A stretch of 64,000 bases of DNA. Origin: Siphonodentalium dalli (taxonomy: Eukaryota; Mollusca; Scaphopoda; Gadilida; Siphonodentaliidae). Positions 21,925 to 34,109 of the stretch are shown in pieces. Made by a program: the position numbers and the translations under genes. Location of the stretch: NCBI GenBank assembly GCA_032622095.1, contig CP136068.1:183898796-183962795 (forward strand). The letters run 5' to 3'. The notes beneath the pieces were generated by a model. The model saw only the letters and a program-made list of their open reading frames with translations, was not told the DNA's origin and ran no database searches. Numbering within the stretch: the stretch's first letter is position 1; each line of letters begins with the position of its first letter.

Positions 21925-22860
21925 ACCGGTGTACAGAGGCGGACTGGCCGATCGGGAGACCGGGAAATTTCCCGATGGGCCGGAGGCCAGAATAATTCTG
22001 ATTCCACGTGATTTTCTATCAAGCGAGAATCCGAGGGGTTTTTTACGGTTTGGGGGGGGGGGGGGTATATGTGGTTGGGCCGCCCAACCACAACTTGGGC
22101 CGCAAATGAAACCGACGTGGGCCGCCACATGTGTTGTTTAACCAGCCGTGTATCCAATAAGATGGTACTCTTCTCACATAAATTCATGAGGGCAGAGGCG
22201 GACTGCATGGCCGATCGGGAGACCGGGAAAATTCCAGACATGGGCCACCACATGTGTTGTTTAACCAGCCGAATTGGCTAATCGTAATTTTGACATTAAA
22301 TGAACTTGTCGGCATCATATAACACCACGTAAAGACCCCATTAATCTCGAGATTTTAACGGTAACTCCCAGCTGTAAATCCCAAAAAAATTCTTACGCAC
22401 CCCTCCCCCAATTGAAATTTACAAGAAAATAGGAACGCTTCAGTTGATGCCAGTCTAGTTTATCGGATTCGAGATTTTCTTGTATAGTTTTCAAAATGTT
22501 CTCACCCCGGGCCGAACAACCATGAACAGCCCGGTGTGTCCTGGTCTCTTGTCCGTAGCCATGTGCATTTGTCTGGAGTTAGACCGCTAGATGTTAGAAT
22601 TTATGCAATTTTTCAGGTAAAAATATCTGAATGGTCTCATATCGGGAATATATAGAACCATGGTTTGTGAATATATAGGATATAATAGGCCAGAGGTGCA
22701 AATGGAATTATGCAAAAACATGTATTTGGTCTGATTCTGATTCAAGTGTGGGGGGGGGGTGCAGTTGGAATTTCCCAAGGTGGACTGTGGACACCCCCCG
22801 AACAGATGGGCCGGTATTATATTAATTTCCCACACACCACCCCCCCCCCCCGCAAATCTG
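21925..22860 (-). repeat. Poly-C mosaic, inverted copy B
   Basis: The reverse complement matches much of 16190-17262: the GGCGGACTGGCCGATCGGGA segment near 21943 and 22198, AAACAACACATGTGGCGGCC on the minus strand near 22130, and the CATAAACCATGGTTCTATAT part near 22665. G- or C-runs lie near 22052, 22751 and 22838. Confidence 0.7.
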
Positions 22861-23460
22861 TTTTATTGTTAAAATGGTGGGGGTGGAAACCGGTGGATGT
22901 TTGGACGCAGGGGTGGGTGGGTCCCAACAAGGGTCGAACGAAAAAAATCAGCATACATGCCTGAACATATTTTCCGACCCCCTGATCATATGGCCATTTT
23001 CGTCTATTTTTCCAACTATACTTTCTATAAGCAATGGGAATGCTTGATAGAAAATTTGTAAATAGTATATACAAGTAAGGGGTTAAATGTAGCACACCAT
23101 GAACTTTGAAGTTGCCGACATTGTTTCTGGTGTCAATTTTTAAACTCCACCCATCCCCGGTTGTCAGGCCGCATTCATTGGCATTACACAAACAGGCATG
23201 GAAATACAAGATAGTGATTCGTCTTATACATGCATATATAAGTTAATTTAACGATATCCGTGTGGTTGTATTAATTTTCAACTTTTGGTGTGATATCTTT
23301 TGGTGTATCAGACATATACTGCCGGTAATACTGCGGTCATTACGTGGTATCACCCCGTTTTTAAGGTCAATTATTTTGAGGATAGCGCAGGGAAGAATCC
23401 AGAGATTTTTTGGGGACACCTGTTCTGCATTTGAGAATGTTCCTATATAAATTGGGACAT
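22861..23460. other. No supported gene
   Basis: No gene recognised; no clear second copy apart from C-rich fragments at its left edge. Confidence 0.5.
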
Positions 23461-23705
23461 TAGCCATTTTATGACAAGAGCTGCACTAGTGCGGCATTAA
23501 AGATCCTATGCCATTTCATTCTCTTATATATGCAAGTCTTCCGCATAAGAAAATGCACTGGCTTACAACGTCAAGATAAAAGCCAATGTATTCTCTTATA
23601 TATGCGAGGCTCCTTAGATGGAAGACTCGCATATACCGTATAAGAGAATGCATTGGCACAGGATTTTTGCTAAATTTCAAGAAGCCCCAGTCATGAAACG
23701 GTTAA
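23461..23705 (+). mobile_element. Hairpin MITE, diverged copy
   Basis: Same layout as 13902-14163. The left end is decayed (TTAGCCATTTTATGACAAGA) and the right end is CCAGTCATGAAACGGTTAA (ending 23705). Two hairpins with CATTCTCTTATATATG arms lie at about 23515-23565 and 23583-23660; the second still forms a long stem. Confidence 0.65.
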
Positions 23706-24308
23706 AACATTCCTCACTGCACACTTGATTATGGAAATAAAGGCTCTATATCAACTGAATATTGATGATTTGCATTGCATGTTGTTGAATTATAATAGAA
23801 GATTTCCTTCAAAATATAGAAAATTCAGCTTTAATAAAGACTATTCACTTGCAATTTGGGGACATTTAGGCCTCCAGAGTTTGGGCGCCCAAACCTGTAA
23901 CAGGTATCAAAACAGCCCTGGATCCTTCCCTGGGATAGCGGTATATACATGTATTGGTGACAATGTACCAATATTCATCTGCATGGTAGCTATATAGATT
24001 ATACACTCACCACTGGTATTTTGATCAACACACTTCTTCCAGTAATATTTCACCTGTCATTTGTTCATTACCACATGTCTAGTAAGACATGACCGATGCT
24101 TAGACTAATCATGGGCAAAGTAAATCTTCATCTTCAGATGTTGAAAACGACAGGGCATCCACCATGGCTAATGAATCTGGCATTACTGAAATTGAAGAAA
24201 AATATGCTGCATATACTTGTATGTGATATGGATACATGTATTTTTATAATTTGCAAACATATTTATAAACAAAGTGTAAAGTTCATTCTTCCAACAATGT
24301 GAGCGTCA
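23706..24308. other. No supported gene
   Basis: Frames of 68-90 codons are present but have no family resemblance. No repeats identified. Confidence 0.5.
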
Positions 24309-25047
24309 TCGGCGATTCAGACGACCATGATTCAATCGTAAGTGGAGGAATCGGGCCTGATAAAATCATGGATAGTTTGTTCACACGATTACGATGTCAT
24401 CGCAGAGGAGTATATTATCGGAGGTTAACCACGTGATTAACTACCCTATGATCTTTCCATTTACTTTGTATGATTTTTACGAACACACAAAGTTCTGTGA
24501 TTCCATCACAGGTGGAGGTAACCAAGGATATGCTACAATTTCGCATCTAAAATCAAACATTGCTTGACATTACTTTTTTCACTTGCGATCATGTCGTGAG
24601 CATGCATGCGCAGTCCAACACACACAATGGAAATCTTTCCACTTACGATTGAATCATGGTCATATGAATGTTCACTTAGTGAACGTTCAGATGACACGAT
24701 ACAATCGTAAGTGGAGGAATCGGGACCGACGAGATCGTGGATAGTATGTTCACACGATTACGATGTCGTCGTACATGATGAAATCGTAGGTTGTTCGTAA
24801 AGCATGTTATTGACTACCCTGCGATCTTTCCAGCCACGATTTTTACCTACACACGACTGATTATGTCACAAATGGAGATAACCAAGGATACGCTACGATT
24901 TTGCATCTAAAATCAAACAGTGCTTGATATTATTTTTTTATCTAATATTTTGACGTGAGCATGCGCAGTCCAACTATCGGTTACTTCCTACGACGGACAT
25001 ATTTCAACTTACGATTGTATCGTGGTCGCCTGAACAATCACTTAGTG
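24309..25047. mobile_element. Two adjacent copies of a ~370-bp inverted-repeat element
   Basis: Copy 1 runs from about 24309 to 24678 and copy 2 from about 24680 to 25047. Each starts with GATACAATCGTAAGTGGAGG or the variant with GATTCAATCG, then TGTTCACACGATTACGATGT, and ends with the complement (ACTTACGATTGAATCATGG; ACTTACGATTGTATCGTGG). The palindrome TTCACTTAGTGAA marks the junction near 24671-24683. The tail-to-head arrangement suggests self-insertion or tandem duplication. Confidence 0.7.
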
Positions 25048-25992
25048 TTAAATTGACAATAATGAGATTGTGTTTGTGGGAATTCTATTACTGTATCAGG
25101 TTGACATTTGTTAGAATAATGCTATGAAGTATAACTGACAATTGCCTTATAACTTAGTTATATTATAAGCTATATTTTCAATAAATGGGACCTTTTTGTT
25201 TTCCAACTGACTATTATCATATTAATATGTTAATGTCGACCGATAATACACTGCATTTATGCCATAATTTGATTTTGCAAACTAAAATAGCCATTCCCGG
25301 ATAGTATTACGTTTATGTAGCACAGAATTTAGGCCCAATTTATAACTCAATAAAAATCGTTTTTGCAATTTTTTATACAGTTGGGAATATTGTGTAAGTG
25401 TACGTTGGTATATGAATCATAAATGCAGTATAATCATAGGCCATCATATGTTACTATGTTGTCATGACAAATCATCATTATGACTATCCGATCATCGTAT
25501 TCTAATTTTTGTTTACACATTTCACCGACAGTAAAATTCACGATAATTTAATTTGAAGAACGTGAATAATTCACGCAATTTTAATCGTAGTTCAATTAAG
25601 TATATCACTCGTAACATCATCTTCGTAAAGAGAAAACACTTCAACATTTACTAATTAGCTTCACTTACCTGAATAATAGTTTAAATATATCAAGTGTCTG
25701 ACCGTAAAAATTGTCAAAATGGAGAAACAAAACCTCGTGCATGAGACATGACCTCCAGCTGCCGGCGGTATGTAAAAGACCCGGAACGGTGTTTAACCGT
25801 GTTTTAGCGGAACGAAATTAAATCAAGTACTAAACCGCGAAAATAGTTAATAAGCTCAATGAAACAATAAATTGATTAGACCACCGCCAACAGGGACGTG
25901 AAAACAGTGCGAATGGGGTGTCTATACCGCCAACTTTGGTCAAAATTTTCAATAGTTGAAAATTTCATGACTGCCACATTAGTTGTACATTT
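25048..25992. other. No supported gene
   Basis: AT-rich; no gene or repeat recognised. Confidence 0.5.
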
Positions 25993-26948
25993 TACACCAT
26001 ATATGTATGGGAGTCCCTTTTCACATTTATTATTTATTTGCACTTAAGTGCAAATATGTGTCTATCAATTTATTTGCGCTTAAGCGCAAATACCAAACAC
26101 TCCCTTACTTCCCTCTGGTTGGGAATGATGGAGTCCATCTCATAATATATTATTATGAACTTATGGGCCCATAGTTGTAGCCCGGTGAATGATGGAGTCC
26201 ATCTCATAATATATTATTATGGGCCCATAGTAGTAGCCCCATACAGACTCAAAATTTTAAGAAAAAACATATTTCCATATGCATATCAGCATATCTGTCG
26301 CTGGTGTCCCAAGAATTGGTGCCTCACTCCCAGAGCTCTAGTATATTTGATTAAAGGGACATCTCCTGCACAGATATATACCATTTCCATGGCCATAAAA
26401 GTGGAATTAGGGGTTAATGGAGGCTTGCTTCCTGCATGTGGTTTACTTATTGACTTGAAATAGGGGAAAACAACCCTATTTTCATATTATCAGCATCCCT
26501 GTCCCTAATAATTTGTGTCTCTATCTCAGAGATGTAGTATATTTTATAAAAGAGACATATCCTGCACAGATCTATACCATTTGCATGGTCATAAAAGGTA
26601 TCTAGGGATTACTGGGGATTGCTTCCCTCATATGGTGGGCCTATATAGACTTGAGTGATGTGTTTAGGCCTGTGCCATTTAAAATTAATTCAGGGGGGAT
26701 CAATGCATATTAATTTTTATTTGCGCTTAAGCGCAAATGATTTGCGCTTAAGCATAAATGATTTGCGCTTAAGCGTAAATGATTTGTGCTTAACCGCACA
26801 TGATTTACGCTTAAGCATAAATATTTGCGCTTAAGCCCAAATGATAGAGGTTATTTGCGCTTAAGCGCAAATATGTGTGTTTAAGCACGAATATTTGCGC
26901 TTTAGCATAAATAAATAATAAATGTGAAAAGGACCTCCCATATATATG
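25993..26948. mobile_element. TIR element with arrays of an 18-20 bp palindrome
   Basis: Left end about 25999-26040 (ATATGTATGGGAGTCCCTTT, TCACATTTATTATTTATTTG) pairs with the right end about 26900-26948 (AAATAAATAATAAATGTGAAAA, CCTCCCATATATATG). Just inside both ends lie copies of ATTTGCGCTTAAGCGCAAAT: two at the left (26036-26095, the first with GCACTTAAGTGC) and about nine whole, half or variant copies at the right (26719-26910). The interior also has two direct copies of GGGAATGATGGAGTCCATCT/ATAATATATTATTATG (near 26122 and 26188). Confidence 0.65.
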
Positions 26949-27018
26949 ACCATATATATTACTTGAATCGCTCACCACGTTGTTGAAAGAAATAGGTTTG
27001 TGCAACCATTGTTTATTT

Positions 27019-27165
27019 TTTTAACCCTCTCATGGCGGGAGTTTCGCTGGTGCAGCATTAAAGACCATGTGCCAGAGCATTCTCTTATATATGAGAGTCA
27101 TCCATATGGAGCCTCGCATCATATATAAGAGAATGCACTGGCTTACAGGGACATCTTTGCCAATA
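27019..27165 (+). mobile_element. Hairpin MITE, left part only
   Basis: Starts TTAACCCTCTCATGGCGGGA and contains one hairpin (about 27077-27141: GCATTCTCTTATATATGAGA and its complement). The right inverted end is absent, because the 385-bp satellite starts near 27165. Confidence 0.65.
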
Positions 27166-29010
27166 AACTAAACATTTCTCAGGTTATTGCATGCACTTTT
27201 ATTACACAGGGCAAGGTATATTACATTATATTAAGGGTATTTTACTTAAAATATTCTGTGGAAACTACATAAAAGCAATATTGTATGCATCCATGTATAG
27301 CCAAATGAAATTAAACTATGGATATTTTATTGTTTATTTCACCAGAGACATGTATTCTGTTGAGATATTGCCTTATATATGTTATAAACATGCAAATAGT
27401 GGCTTCATTTGGGCTTGCTTCCATAATTTAGAGAGTCAAACCTGAAGAGATTCCCTTATTTCAAATTTGTAAGATACCAAGGCAACTGGAATGGTGTATC
27501 AAACCTCAAATGGCAGTATTTCTTATCAGATGGACATGTCTACCAATAAATTAAACATTTCTCATGGTCATTGCATGCATTTTAATATACAGGACAAGGT
27601 AGAAACATCATTTGATGGAAATATTACTTAAAATAGTCTGTCAAATCTACATAAAAGCCATATTGTATGCATCCCTGTATAGCCAAATGAAATTAAACTA
27701 TGGATATTTTATTGTTTATTTCATTAGAGACATGCATTCTGTTGAGATATAGCCTTATATATGTTATAAACATGCAAATAGTGGCTTTATTTTGGCTTGC
27801 TTCCATAATTTAGAGAGTCAAACCTGAAGAGATTCCCTTATTTCAAATTTACAAGATGCCAAGCCAGCTGAAATGGTGTATCAAACCTCAAATGACAGTA
27901 TTTCTTATCAGATGGACATGTCTACCAATAAATTAAACATTTCTCATGGTCACTGCATGCATTATAATATATAGACCAAGGTAGAAAACATCAGTTGATG
28001 GATATTTTACTTAAAATAGTCTGTGGAAACTACATAAAAGCAATATTGTATGCATCCCTGTACAGCCAAATGAAATTAAACTATGGGTATTTTATTGTGT
28101 ATTTTATCAGAGACGTGTATTCTGTTGAGATATAGCCTTATACATGTGATTAACATGCAAATTGTGGCTTCATTTGGGCTTTCTTCCATTATTTAGAGAG
28201 TCAAATCTGAAGAAATTCCCTTAGTTTTATATTTATGATCCCATAATCCCATGAAATGGTATTTTGAACCTCAAATGTCAGTATTTATTATCAGATGGAC
28301 ATATCAACTAATGAATTAAACATTTCCCATGGTCATTACATGCATTTTAATATACAAGGCTATGTAGAAAACATCATTTGATGGATATTTTACTTAAAAT
28401 AGTCTGTGGAAACTACATAAAAGCAATATTGTATGCATCCCTCTATAGCCAAATGCAATTGAACTATGGATATTTTATTGTACATTTTATCAGAGACATG
28501 TGTATTCTGTTGAGATATATAGCCTTATACATGTTATTAACATGCACATAGTGGCTTCATTTGGGCTTTCTTCCATAATTTAGAGAGTCAAAGCTGAATA
28601 AATTCCCTTAGGTTTCAAATTTAAAAGATGCCAAGCCAGCTGAAATGGTGTATCAAACCTAAAATGTCAGTATTTCTTATCAGATGGACATCTCTACCAA
28701 TAAATTAAGCATTTCTCATGACCATTGCATGCATTTTAATATATAGGACAAGGCAGAATACATCACTTGATGGATATTTTACTTAAAATACTTTGTGGAA
28801 ACTACATAAAAGCCACATTGTATGCTTTCCTATATAGCCAAATGAAATTCAACTATGAATAAATTGGATATTTTATTGTTTGTATCATCAGAGATATTAG
28901 CATTCTGCTATTATATAGTCTTTTGTGTGTTTTAAACATACAATAGATGCATGGCCTCATTGGGCTTGCTTTCATAATACAAGAGAGTCAACTCTGAATA
29001 AATACCATCG
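27165..29010 (+). repeat. ~385-bp satellite, nearly five copies
   Basis: The marker AAACATTTCTCA (variants near 27168, 27554, 27938, 28318 and 28707) recurs every 380-388 bp, followed in each unit by TGCATGCATTTTAATATA, ACTACATAAAAGC, TATAGCCAAATG, TGTTGAGATATAG and GAGAGTCAAACCTGAA. Units differ at several percent of positions and the last is more diverged. No frame is conserved between units, so this is non-coding satellite DNA. Confidence 0.8.
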
Positions 29011-29281
29011 GTTTGAAATTGGTAGCATCTTCCATCCTTATATAAGAGGGGTATATACCAGCTTGAAGTACCGGTTTAATTAATATGTTCAATGCAAGGG
29101 GCCACCAGAGAGGTTTGTCTAGTTCGGGATGGTGTGGCAAACCGCCATTTGGAGATTTCAAGGGAGCTCTAGGTCTCCTCAATGGCGACCCACTATATTG
29201 TGCAAACAAAATTTTATTAAAATTGTATAAAGGTCAGCATGCCCTAAGAGCATTGAGAAATAGATAAAAACACTTACTGAC
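29011..29281. other. No supported gene
   Basis: Short frames on both strands at 28988-29267 have no recognisable family. Nothing repeated. Confidence 0.4.
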
Positions 29282-29600
29282 AGATTGCCAATAACAAAAT
29301 TACATCTGTTGAAACTATTGTTATGTAAACAAAACTGTTATAGTGATTTGTCAACAAATATATCATTCTAGCTGTATTATTAGTTCAAATATTTAACTAT
29401 GAATAACATTTTCAGAATATTTAATCAACAGGTTGGACCTTTTCCAATGTTATGTAAACAAAACTGTTACAGTGAGTGACTTGTCAACAATTATATAATC
29501 CTATAGCTCTGGTATTACATGTAGTTCAAATATTTAAGTATGAATATGAATTTTCAGAATATTTAATCAACAGGTTGGTCTGGTTGGACCTTTTTCAATG
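29282..29600 (+). repeat. ~150-bp direct duplication
   Basis: GTTATGTAAACAAAACTGTTA...TTTTCAGAATATTTAATC...AACAGGTTGG occurs twice, beginning near 29320 and 29449. A diverged third copy is at about 13757-13890. Confidence 0.7.
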
Positions 29601-29693
29601 TTTACCATAAAATTTTGATCTCTATTTTGCTCTCGTTGGACTTTTACAGTTATTCCAATACAGCAGTAATTTCTACATAACAATTAATTCTTG

Positions 29694-29989
29694 GTTTAGA
29701 AATATTTTCTTTAAGTATTTCTTAACTTAGAAAAAAAATCTTGAAACAAGAAATATATATTTAATTTTTGAAGCCATTTTCTTAGTAAGGAAATTGTTTC
29801 TTGTTTCAAGACTAAAATCTATCTTATTTGAGAAAACTATCTCTTGTCTGGTGGGAGTTTCTTAAATTTTCTTGATGTAGCAGACTTGGGGGGTATATTT
29901 CCCAAAATAAGATTTATTTTCCTGTTTCAGGAAATAGTTTTTCTTGTTTCAAGATATTTTATCTTATTAAGAAATTATTTTTGGCAGTG
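29694..29989 (-). mobile_element. CACTGCC-terminus element, right side
   Basis: Ends with TTATTTTTGGCAGTG (29989) followed by TA, the mirror of the left terminus at 9716. The interior consists of TTCTTGTTTCAAG, AAGAAATTTT and TTTTCTTAG strings. Similarity to the left side is clear over the first ~20 bases and otherwise compositional. Confidence 0.55.
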
Positions 29990-29990
29990 T

Positions 29991-30556
29991 ACTGCACCAT
30001 TCGTGAATGCTCGACAGTTCTATCTGCAATATCAACCATACTACTTAGCTCTTCTATCTACCAACCATATTACTTAGCACTGATGCGTCGCAATCAAACA
30101 CCGAAATATTGAGAGCCGATGATTACCCAACGCTATACCGGTATGTTGTAAACACCGTGGTGGCTTTTCTAACCAAATTTCTTTTAGTGTGGTCTCCCCG
30201 TTGTTTTGATTATAGTATACTCAGTGCGTACTGTTTGTTTACATAACATGTTGTTTGTTTACATACCATGTTGTTTGTTTTCATAACACATAGTACTAAG
30301 GGTACGTTCATACGCTGGCAAGTTTGCACGGTTTATTTTTGCGGCAATTTCGTCATAAAAAACCACATGGTGCCAGGATATGAACGTAAACGTGCACATA
30401 ACATGCATCTTTACCAAAGCGAAAGACATGAGAGGTAACATTTATGTAGTTCCACTTATAACAGCGTTACTGGAATTTGTCTTCAAATACCTGCATGAAT
30501 TATTCTTGCGATATAATTGCATGATATTTATAGGCAAATTCCGGTAGCATCGTTAC
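29991..30556 (+). repeat. 566-bp direct repeat, right copy
   Basis: Near-identical to 9151-9716. Beyond 30556 this copy continues into the rest of the MITE (to 30716), whereas the left copy is cut at the CACTGCC terminus. The right copy is therefore the undisturbed one. Confidence 0.85.
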
Positions 30557-30716
30557 TAGTGGAAATACAGAAATTTTAATTCGCACGTAGTTAGCTGTGG
30601 CACAGATGCACTTTATGTGCTTGTTTCCGTATGTATTATGGCACCATATCGTTTTCTACGACAAGATGCCTGCAAATCATACCGTGCAAACTTGCCAGCA
30701 TATAAACGCATCCTAA
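30299..30716 (-). mobile_element. MITE (GGGTACGTTCATACGCTGGC ends), complete copy 2
   Basis: Inverted ends: AGGGTACGTTCATACGCTGG CAAGTTTGCACGGT at the left and ACCGTGCAAACTTGCCAGCA TATAAACGCATCCT at the right. It is about 418 bp long, with a secondary inverted structure inside (TTATGTAGTTCCACTTATAA and TACTAGTGGAAATACAG). Non-coding. Confidence 0.75.
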
Positions 30717-31596
30717 AGGTCTGATCCCACCGAGCGTCGCGGAAACGACATGTAACGGCATCATTAATGTTATGATCTACAAGCTGGCTTCAATCACCTG
30801 TCTGTTGATAACACTTATCAATAAAACAATAATTTACAAGATAGTCACATTGTCAAACTGTAATCTTGATGATATTTTTTCATTTGACTCAACATATGCA
30901 ACAGGCTGCATATTATAAATGGCATTACAAAGCACTGTGCGCATACTTTTGTCAAGTACTTTATCTTGAAGCATAACTATATCGACTATACTGCATGAAT
31001 TAGATTATTAGATTACTAGTCCGGGCCCTAATATGGGTACCCTTGCACCCCCCCCCCCCGGGACTTAACTTCACCACACTCATTTTGTTCCTTGTTATCT
31101 CCTTCAACTTTAAAGCAATGTTAATAAGAAAAAAAGTGGCCGCCGTTTTTCGGACCAGACCCTAAGTCAGTTTTATGCAAATTATAGCGGTACAATCTAG
31201 TAAAATCTACACAAATGTATATATTTTCGTGAAGCTAAGACATAGTGACACTTTTCTGGGCCAAAATTGAAATCCACCATCAAAGATGGCCACCAAAATG
31301 GCCGCCGGAAGTTGAAAATCTTCTAGATCAGTTCATGCTGTTTGGAACTGGTTGAGTAATGTGACTTTATTTTGTGTTTTGTATATTAAGTGATTACTGG
31401 TGCAATTAAATGTGCAATTATTGGGGTCCTAGCCCCTTCCGATCCTTCAAAAATTCGATTTTACAGAAAGCGGTATAAAATTTCACAAACAATCACAATT
31501 GGGATTCTAGTCATATTTCTACAAGAAATGAACAGAACTTTGTAATGTAAGTGAGGCATATCAATACCTATGAATATTCCAACTCCCTGGAACCAA
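30717..31596. other. No supported gene
   Basis: A C11 run near 31050 and paired ATGGCC motifs at 31145 and 31283-31310 (GATGGCCACCAAAATGGCC) are the only structure seen. The latter may be an outlying subterminal part of the adjoining foldback element. Confidence 0.5.
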
Positions 31597-32299
31597 AATA
31601 CTTACTTTGGCTCAAAATGGCTGCCAAAATGGCCGCCAAAATATGGAAATTGGTAAATATTGCCACAGGGTGTCATGCAATCGCTTTACAAGTTGTGGTT
31701 GATGTATACAATTGGCTATTCTGTATTCTATACTTTGAATACTAACATGTCTGATGCACCATGGATAATTGTTTCTATTGTCACCACAGACATCACCAGA
31801 AATATTGGAGTTTTCTCTCACAAACTTGACATAAATATCGGTAAAAATTAACTTTTCAGGTTTTGACAATTTTTTCAAGTAATATGTAACTATCTTTGGA
31901 TTGAAATGTATTTATTGTTTTGGTCTATCTTAAATGTGTCACACTACCGTGTGTATAGCCCAAATTGCTCAAGATGGATTCCAAAATGGCAACCAAATTT
32001 GTAGAAAGTAAACATTATTCTCTGCGTTATCCGAAAAGGTAACAAATTGTGACTCGCTTGGTTATTATACGTGTTAGTTAATTAACCGACAACTACATGT
32101 AATGTTCTATTCTGGTTGTCCCAGTTCCGTAAATTAAGTCTAAAGTATGGAATTTTGCGGAGAACCTCTTTTGTGATTCTGGCCAGGTTATTGAAAGGAA
32201 ATGGGCAGAACTTTGAGACGGAACTGAGATGAACCATAATCTGTGGCTATTCTGGTGCATTATGATAAAAACAATATCAACTGGATACAGGGTGGATGC

Positions 32300-34000
32300 C
32301 AATATGGTAGCTAGGGAGTTACTGTATGACCATAGGTGGGGTGAATAGGTATCCAGGGAGTTATTGTATGTCATGAATGATATGAATAGGTATACCAGGA
32401 GTGAATATATGGTTATGAGTGGTTGTCCACGGTAAGATGTATAGGTATACAGGGAGAGGTCATGGTCAGGTGTGAGGTGAATCGGTATGCATGGAGTGAC
32501 TTTATGGTGTATGTGCGTGTGTATCCAGTACGGGTTCACCCGATGTGCCTGTGTGGACATTGATGTGGTGTGTGGATATAGCTACATTGTCATCCATGTG
32601 TTGATTATGTGTATATGGAGTGACTGTAAGGTCATGGGTGGGATGTACACGTGTTGTCTGTATGATCATAGATGGGGTGTGTGGATAAATAGGGAGTTAT
32701 TTTATGGTTACGGGTAATGTGTATACATGGAATTACTGTACGCCCATGATTGAAATGCATACCTGGAGTAAGCTGGGTGGACATTATCGAGCGTGTGGTT
32801 ATATAGGGAGTGTCATTGTGGTAACGGGTGGGATGTATATTTATATATCTCGTGGATGTATTATCATTGGTGTGTGTATATGGATTAGCTGTATGATCAC
32901 GTATGGCGTATACGATTATACATTGAGTTGCTGAATTGTCATGTGTGAGGTGTATATGCAAGTATGGATGGTATGAGTGGTCGTGTGTGCGGGTTTTTGT
33001 ATATCTGGAAGGGCTGAATGGCCATTGGTGAGGTGTATATGTATACCTGGAGTGACTCTATGGTCTAGAGTGGGATGCATAAGTATATATCGAGTGGTCA
33101 TATGCCTATGTGTGTCGAATAGATATACATGTAGAGACCGTATGGTTAATGGTGAGATGAGTACATGTAGGTATACAAGGAGTGACTATGATCATAAATT
33201 TAATGAATATCCATACAGGGAGTGACTAAATGGTGATGTGTCAGGTGTATGGGTATAACTGATGTTCATGCTTGGTGACTCGTGGCGGTATGGCCATGTG
33301 TGGGTTATACGGGTATACATACGTGTTGCTATATGGTCATGGACGAGGGGCGTGTGTATATAGCGAGTGGCTATATGGCAATGGGTGAGGTGCATATGCA
33401 TACACGGAGTGACTATACTGACATCGCTGGGGTGTATTAGTATGTCTTGAGTGGCTATTCGGATATGGTGTGGCACATAGGGATACAGGGAGTGACATTG
33501 TCAATGGTGAGGTGAATATGTATACAAGGATTGATCATGATCATGTATGAATGGTTTGAATATGGGTACCCAACGGAGTGACTATATGGCCATATGCCAG
33601 GTGAACATACCAGGTGCCATGGATGAGGGTATGTGTATGAAGCGAGTGGCTATATTGCCATTGGTGAGGTTCATATGTATAACCGGGGTGACTCTATGGT
33701 CATTGCTGTGGTGTTGGTGTATATATTTAATGTATATTTGACCATGTGTGTGGAGAATATGCATACAGAGGATGAACGTATGGCCAATGGTTAGGTGAAT
33801 GGGTATACATGGAGTGACTATATGGTTATGGGTCATGTTTAGGAGAATACCCTGTGTGCCTGCAGTGTGACTCGTGACTGTATGGTCATCCGTGGTCATG
33901 GGTCATGTGTACGTGTAAATTGGGTCACTATATTGCTATGTCTGTGGTGTTTATGTATATATGGAATGACTGTGTATGTAGTGTGTGGTAATGGGTGGCT
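32300..34000 (+). repeat. Degenerate ~42-bp tandem array, left arm
   Basis: Roughly 40 units of the form GGTATACATGGAGTGACTAT followed by ATGGTCATGGGTGAGGTGTA. Units vary strongly in sequence and slightly in length, so open frames through the array (60-109 codons, both strands) are random. The right arm carries fewer units, so the arms have changed length independently. Confidence 0.75.
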
Positions 34001-34109
34001 ATCGCTTTCCGCGTTTAACGTTTTTCGCATGTACATAAACACCATCAAGATGGCATGACCTCTCTATTGATTAACATATCCTTGAGTTATTGTGGAAAGA
34101 GATAGCCAC

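Noticed and set aside
16255-22835. Proline- and glycine-rich frames in the poly-C mosaic
   Set aside because: They come from C- and G-runs and change frame with run length; no conservation between copies.
9716-29989. A 20-kb LTR-type element using the 566-bp copies as LTRs
   Set aside because: No gag, protease, reverse transcriptase or integrase frame lies between them, no primer binding site follows the left copy, and the left copy is a truncated MITE-containing segment.
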